Shown here: piece by piece, positions 60,993-64,000 of the stretch
How positions within the stretch are numbered: the stretch's first letter is position 1
How the letters are laid out: the number at the start of each line of letters is the position of its first letter
Assembly: GCF_030407165.1 (NCBI RefSeq)
Contig: NZ_CP129111.1
Location: 1,860,001-1,924,000, forward strand
Source of the DNA: Fontisubflavum oceani
GTDB lineage: Bacteria > Pseudomonadota > Alphaproteobacteria > Rhodobacterales > Rhodobacteraceae
Direction of reading: 5' to 3'
Length of the DNA: 64,000 nt
Position numbers and translations under genes: made by a program
The notes under the pieces: generated by a model
Told to the model about the DNA's origin: nothing
The model's database searches: none
What the model saw: only the letters and a program-made list of their open reading frames with translations

Positions 60993-61922
60993 ATGGCCAT
61001 CGCCCTCGCCATCGCACCTATTTTTGTTTTGATTATGATGGGTTACGCGCTGCGGCGTGGCGGTATCCCATCGGAAGAGTTCTGGAACCTCAACGACCGG
61101 CTGGTCTATTTCGTGCTCATGCCGGCGCTGTTTTTCGTGCGTATCTCGACCGCTGATCTGAGCGAGGCGGGGCTGGGCGGATTTGCAACCGCGCTCTATG
61201 CGGGTTTCTTCGCCGGCGTGGTCTTTGGGGTGATTGCGGCGCTGATCTTGCGGCGCGGCGGGCCGGTTGGCACGTCGATCATGCAAGGGGCGGGGCGGTT
61301 TAACACCTTCATCGCGCTTGCCGTGGCCGAGGCGCTTTATGGCGCGCCCGGCTTGCAATTGGCGGTTCTGGGAGCGGCGGTGTTGGTGCCGGTGGTGAAC
61401 CTGACCGTGGTGGGGCTGTTCACTGTGATGCTGCGGCAGCCGGGCGGCGGCGCGGTCTGGGGCGCGGTGAAAAACCTCGTCACCAATCCGTTGATCCTTT
61501 CGATCCTCGCGGCTTTGGCCTTCAACTTGGCGGGGATCGGCATGGTGCCCGTCTTACACGACACGCTGTCGGTTTTAGGGCAGGCGGCCCTGCCGATCAT
61601 GTTGCTCTGCGTCGGCGCGAATTTGAAACTGAGGGGGTTGAGCGCGGATGCCGCACCTTTGGTCTTGGCGGCTTTTGGCAAGATCGTGGTGTTCCCGGCG
61701 GTGATTATGCTGGCGGCCATGGCGTTCGGGCTGTCGCCGCTGAGCGCCCAGGTGGCGCTGATCTATGGCGCGCTGCCCACGGGCGTTGCGGCCTACACGT
61801 TGGCGCGGCAATTGGGCGGCGATGCGCCTTTGATGGCGGCGATGATCACCATGCAAACTTTGTTGAGCTTCGCGACCATGCCGCTCTGGCTGAGTCTGGG
61901 GGAGCGGGTTTTCGGGCTGTAG
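60993..61922 (+). CDS. AEC (auxin efflux carrier) family transporter
   Basis: A 309-residue inner-membrane carrier with about ten helices in two inverted halves. Family features are the opening PIFVLIMMGYALRRGGIPSE, NDRLVYFVLMPALFFVRIST, GRFNTFIALAVAEALYGAPG, and YGALPTGVAAYTLARQLGGD in the second half. AEC proteins move organic acids such as malonate or malate, or other anions; substrate unknown here. It begins one base after the DMT gene stop and ends 6 bp before the convergent NUDIX gene, with no terminator visible between. Confidence 0.88.
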   Translation: MAIALAIAPIFVLIMMGYALRRGGIPSEEFWNLNDRLVYFVLMPALFFVRISTADLSEAGLGGFATALYAGFFAGVVFGVIAALILRRGGPVGTSIMQGAGRFNTFIALAVAEALYGAPGLQLAVLGAAVLVPVVNLTVVGLFTVMLRQPGGGAVWGAVKNLVTNPLILSILAALAFNLAGIGMVPVLHDTLSVLGQAALPIMLLCVGANLKLRGLSADAAPLVLAAFGKIVVFPAVIMLAAMAFGLSPLSAQVALIYGALPTGVAAYTLARQLGGDAPLMAAMITMQTLLSFATMPLWLSLGERVFGL

Positions 61923-61928
61923 CCGGGC

Positions 61929-62609
61929 TTAGAGTCGCTCGAACCGGCTGGTTTCATCGGCGTTGTTGAAAAACGGCACCCCGTCATACGCGGTGCCGTT
62001 CAGGCGCGCGGCAAGTTCGGCCAGGACCACTTCGGTGATGAACGGCATATCGAAGCTGCGGGCCTCGTCGAGCGCGATCCATTGCAGATGGCTCAGCTCA
62101 TCCTCTGCACGGGAGAAATCATCGGGGTCATTGGCCAGGTGCTCGGCCTCGGCCAAGAAAAACCGGGCATCGAAGCGGCGCGGGCGCCCGGGCGGCGTGA
62201 TGGCGCGAAAAATAAAATCAAGCGCGGCCCCATCGGGCAGGTGCCCGGTGGCCAGATAGCCGCGCCAGCCTTTCGGAGCCTCAAAGGCATTGGTGCGCGG
62301 GTCGGCATGGCCCAGAAGCAGGCCGGTTTCTTCCCAAAGCTCCCGGGTCGCCGCAGCGATCAGCGCTTCGGGCGGGGTCAATGCTTTGGCGGCGAGTTGT
62401 GTGCGGGCAGTCGGTGCGGGTGCGCGGCCTAAAGGAATGGTGGCGTCCACAGCATCCACCGCGCCGCCGGGAAACACGAATTTCGAGGGCATGAAGACAG
62501 CGCTGTGGCCGCGTTGGCCCATCAAGACGCGCGGGCGCGTGGCGGCATCGCGCAAAACGATGATCGTCGCCGCATCGCGGATGGCGGTTTTGTCCGGCTG
62601 ATCGGTCAT
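61929..62609 (-). CDS. NUDIX hydrolase
   Basis: A 226-residue NUDIX-fold protein. The box has the expected order, with AAATRELWEETGLLLG supplying the REUxEExGU core (about residues 88-103). It is preceded by SKFVFPGGAVDAVDATIPLG, a long insertion typical of the NUDT19/CoA-pyrophosphatase-like branch. These enzymes split nucleoside diphosphates linked to other groups; the substrate is unknown. The start at 62609 (MTDQPDKTAI) fits better than the upstream open frame. Confidence 0.86.
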   Translation of the reverse strand: MTDQPDKTAIRDAATIIVLRDAATRPRVLMGQRGHSAVFMPSKFVFPGGAVDAVDATIPLGRAPAPTARTQLAAKALTPPEALIAAATRELWEETGLLLGHADPRTNAFEAPKGWRGYLATGHLPDGAALDFIFRAITPPGRPRRFDARFFLAEAEHLANDPDDFSRAEDELSHLQWIALDEARSFDMPFITEVVLAELAARLNGTAYDGVPFFNNADETSRFERL

Positions 62610-62640
62610 GATCCGCCCTGCGAAAGGATCGATCGCTTGG

Positions 62641-63036
62641 TCAGAATCCGTGCATCCGTTTGGCCCATTGAATCCCCACAATCATGCCTTTGAACCTGGG
62701 CAAGAGGTATAGAGACATAAGGATCGCGCCAACCGAAAACACCGCCGCGAGGACGTATGGCCCAGGTTGCCAACGCTCAAAGACAAACAGCATCAGTGTG
62801 CCGAGGATTTTCGCGGTGACCAGGATTGTCAGATAAGCCGGGCCATCATCGGCACGCGCATGAGACAAGTCTTCGCCACAGGTGCCGCAAGACGGACGCA
62901 GTTTCAGATAGCTCTTAAAAATCGTGCCCTCGCCGCAATTGGGGCAACGCTGGCGCAGGCCGCGGCGCATGGCGGGCCAAGTCGGGCGTTCGGGTGAACC
63001 TGCCTCAAAGGCAGGTCTGTCGGGGACATGGGTCAT
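62641..63036 (-). CDS. DUF983 membrane protein
   Basis: A 131-residue protein with a zinc-ribbon-like N-terminal half (RCPNCGEG and CGTCGEDL, four Cys), the DUF983 signature LSHARADDGPAYLTILVTAK, and two transmembrane helices. Function unknown; in Rhodobacterales it often neighbours NUDIX and ribonuclease R genes. Starts at 63036 (MTHVPDRPAF) and lies 31 bp upstream of the NUDIX gene on the same strand, probably cotranscribed. Confidence 0.86.
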   Translation of the reverse strand: MTHVPDRPAFEAGSPERPTWPAMRRGLRQRCPNCGEGTIFKSYLKLRPSCGTCGEDLSHARADDGPAYLTILVTAKILGTLMLFVFERWQPGPYVLAAVFSVGAILMSLYLLPRFKGMIVGIQWAKRMHGF

Positions 63037-63200
63037 GGGGACTCTGATATACTGTCGTTTCCTGCGTCCTGACTTAGCACCTGGATGTGCTGCCGGACAG
63101 AGAGGCGTTTCGTCGCGATGATACGATGCCAAAATAATTCGACGGAACTCTGATCGGCCCCCGTGGAAAGGGGCAGACAGGCAAAGAAAAGGAGTTTCGC

Positions 63201-63695
63201 ATGTCCTCTCGTAAAGCAGTGATTATGGGCGTTTTGGTATCCGTGGCATTGACTGCGGCCGTGCCGGTGGTGGCCCAAGGATTTGGAGGCCCCCGCGGCC
63301 CGCAAGTTCTTTTTGAAGAATTGGATCTGAATGGCGATGGCGAGATCAGCCAAGAGGAAATGCTCAACCATCACGAGGGCCGGTTTGACCGCGCCGATGC
63401 GGATGGCGACGGGGTGTTGACACGCGACGAGATGATCGCCGCGGGGCAGGCCCGCGTTGAGGCCGGTGTCGACCGGATGCTGGAGCGGCTTGATAGCGAC
63501 GAAGATGGGGCAATCAGCCAGGCCGAGATGGAGGCCGCCGCCGAAGACCGGCAAGAACGGCGTCAGGCCCGGATGTTCGACCGTTTGGATGCCGATGACA
63601 GCGGCACGATCAGCGCCGAAGAGTTCGAAGACGCCGCGGAGCGGATGCGCGAGCGGCGTGGCGGCCATGGGCTCTTTGGCCGCGACCGCGGGTAA
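63201..63695 (+). CDS. Exported EF-hand calcium-binding protein
   Basis: A 164-residue protein with signal peptide MSSRKAVIMGVLVSVALTAA followed by VPVVAQ. It has four EF-hand loops: DLNGDGEISQEE (about residues 42-53), DADGDGVLTRDE (66-77), DSDEDGAISQAE (98-109) and DADDSGTISAEE (129-140). Loops follow the DxDxDG pattern with Glu or Asp at position 12, so calcium binding is likely. Gly- and Arg-rich ends (FGGPRGP and RERRGGHG) flank the domain. AGGAG lies before the ATG. The next gene, an ECF sigma factor, begins 65 bp later; similar small exported calcium or metal binders are often coregulated with such sigma factors. Confidence 0.87.
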   Translation: MSSRKAVIMGVLVSVALTAAVPVVAQGFGGPRGPQVLFEELDLNGDGEISQEEMLNHHEGRFDRADADGDGVLTRDEMIAAGQARVEAGVDRMLERLDSDEDGAISQAEMEAAAEDRQERRQARMFDRLDADDSGTISAEEFEDAAERMRERRGGHGLFGRDRG

Positions 63696-63760
63696 GACAG
63701 GCACGCTGGCGGCAGGGGTTTCGCCTTTGTCGCCCGCGCGCGATCACGCTAAGCAGGGGC

Positions 63761-64000
63761 ATGGTGCAGGTGGATGCCGAGCTGGATCAGTTGGAGGATG
63801 GTGCCTTGATGGTGCTTTACGCCAATGGAGATCAAGGGGCCGCGCGGGTCTTGACGGCGCGGCTCCTGCCGCGTGTGTTTAGCCATGCCGTGCGGGTTTT
63901 GGGCGATCGGGCCGAGGCCGAAGATGTGGCGCAAGACGCGATGATGCGGCTTTGGCGTGCGGCGGCGACTTGGCGACCTGATGGCGCGGCGAAGCCGGGC
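63761..64000 (+). CDS. ECF-type RNA polymerase sigma factor, N-terminal part, cut by window edge
   Basis: The first 80 codons of a sigma-70 family protein. Region 2 is recognisable: LMVLYANGDQGAARVLTARL, then AVRVLGDRAEAEDVAQDAMM and RLWRAA, where the EDVAQDAMMRLWR helix is the classic region 2.2-2.3 core. The gene runs off the right edge, so region 4 and any anti-sigma gene are not visible. The start at 63761 (MVQVDAELDQ) is tentative. Confidence 0.8.
   Translation, partial: MVQVDAELDQLEDGALMVLYANGDQGAARVLTARLLPRVFSHAVRVLGDRAEAEDVAQDAMMRLWRAAATWRPDGAAKPG

Overview
The window looks like a chromosomal segment of a GC-rich alphaproteobacterium of the Rhodobacterales (roseobacter/Paracoccus-like). 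I base this on gene content and order: ctaC-ctaB-(small protein)-ctaG-ctaE-SURF1-thrC-M16 peptidase, hflK-hflC-DUF2065-degP, DUF1467, DUF2842, DUF983, a SecG next to pyrG, and a complete beta-hydroxyaspartate-cycle cluster. I see no rRNA, tRNA, CRISPR array, insertion sequence, integrase or phage gene. It is mostly core genome with a few accessory blocks.

Layout. (1) 1-5.7 kb, minus strand: an operon of a polar-amino-acid ABC importer (ATPase, binding protein, two permeases), two glutamine-synthetase-family ligases and a class I glutamine amidotransferase. It probably imports and gamma-glutamylates an amine or amino acid. (2) 5.8-7.9 kb: a PhnD-like protein with no signal peptide, a TerB-like protein and a PhzF-family enzyme. 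(3) 8.0-12.4 kb: three tandem outer-membrane beta-barrel paralogues, pyrG and secG. A decayed copy of the pyrG 3' end lies upstream of the middle barrel gene, so at least one barrel arose by a tandem duplication that carried the pyrG tail. (4) 12.7-24.8 kb: purA, a very acidic 878-residue protein, thiamine diphosphokinase, rpiA, glutathione reductase, the HflKC membrane complex, a Do/DegP protease and a peptidoglycan-binding lipoprotein. (5) 25-28 kb: ferredoxin, a VCBS-repeat protein and aspS. (6) 28.0-33.5 kb: bhcD-bhcC-bhcB-bhcA on the minus strand, divergent from the IclR-type regulator bhcR. This is the beta-hydroxyaspartate cycle, which turns two glyoxylates into oxaloacetate without losing carbon. 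The bhcA-bhcR gap is strikingly AT-rich and holds two 15-bp inverted repeats. (7) 33.7-42.8 kb: acetyltransferase, orphan receiver protein, methylmalonyl-CoA epimerase, topA, dprA, tldD. (8) 43-50.4 kb: the aa3 cytochrome oxidase assembly operon, then thrC and an M16 protease. (9) 50.4-64 kb: FAD-linked oxidase, metG, YceI, MFS, aldo/keto reductase, a shortened carnitine-dehydrogenase/thioesterase fusion, XRE regulator, desaturase, two carriers, NUDIX hydrolase, DUF983, an EF-hand protein and the start of an ECF sigma factor.

A property of the whole sequence: at least eleven genes, including pyrG, topA, thrC, ctaB and hflC, are split by a single small indel, most often in a run of G or C. Several are normally essential, so I read these as base-calling or assembly errors rather than real pseudogenes. 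I annotate each as one gene over its full span and give the likely break point. Starts were chosen by family N-termini, Shine-Dalgarno spacing and operon overlap. Functional calls rest on recognised motifs and family resemblance, not on database searches.
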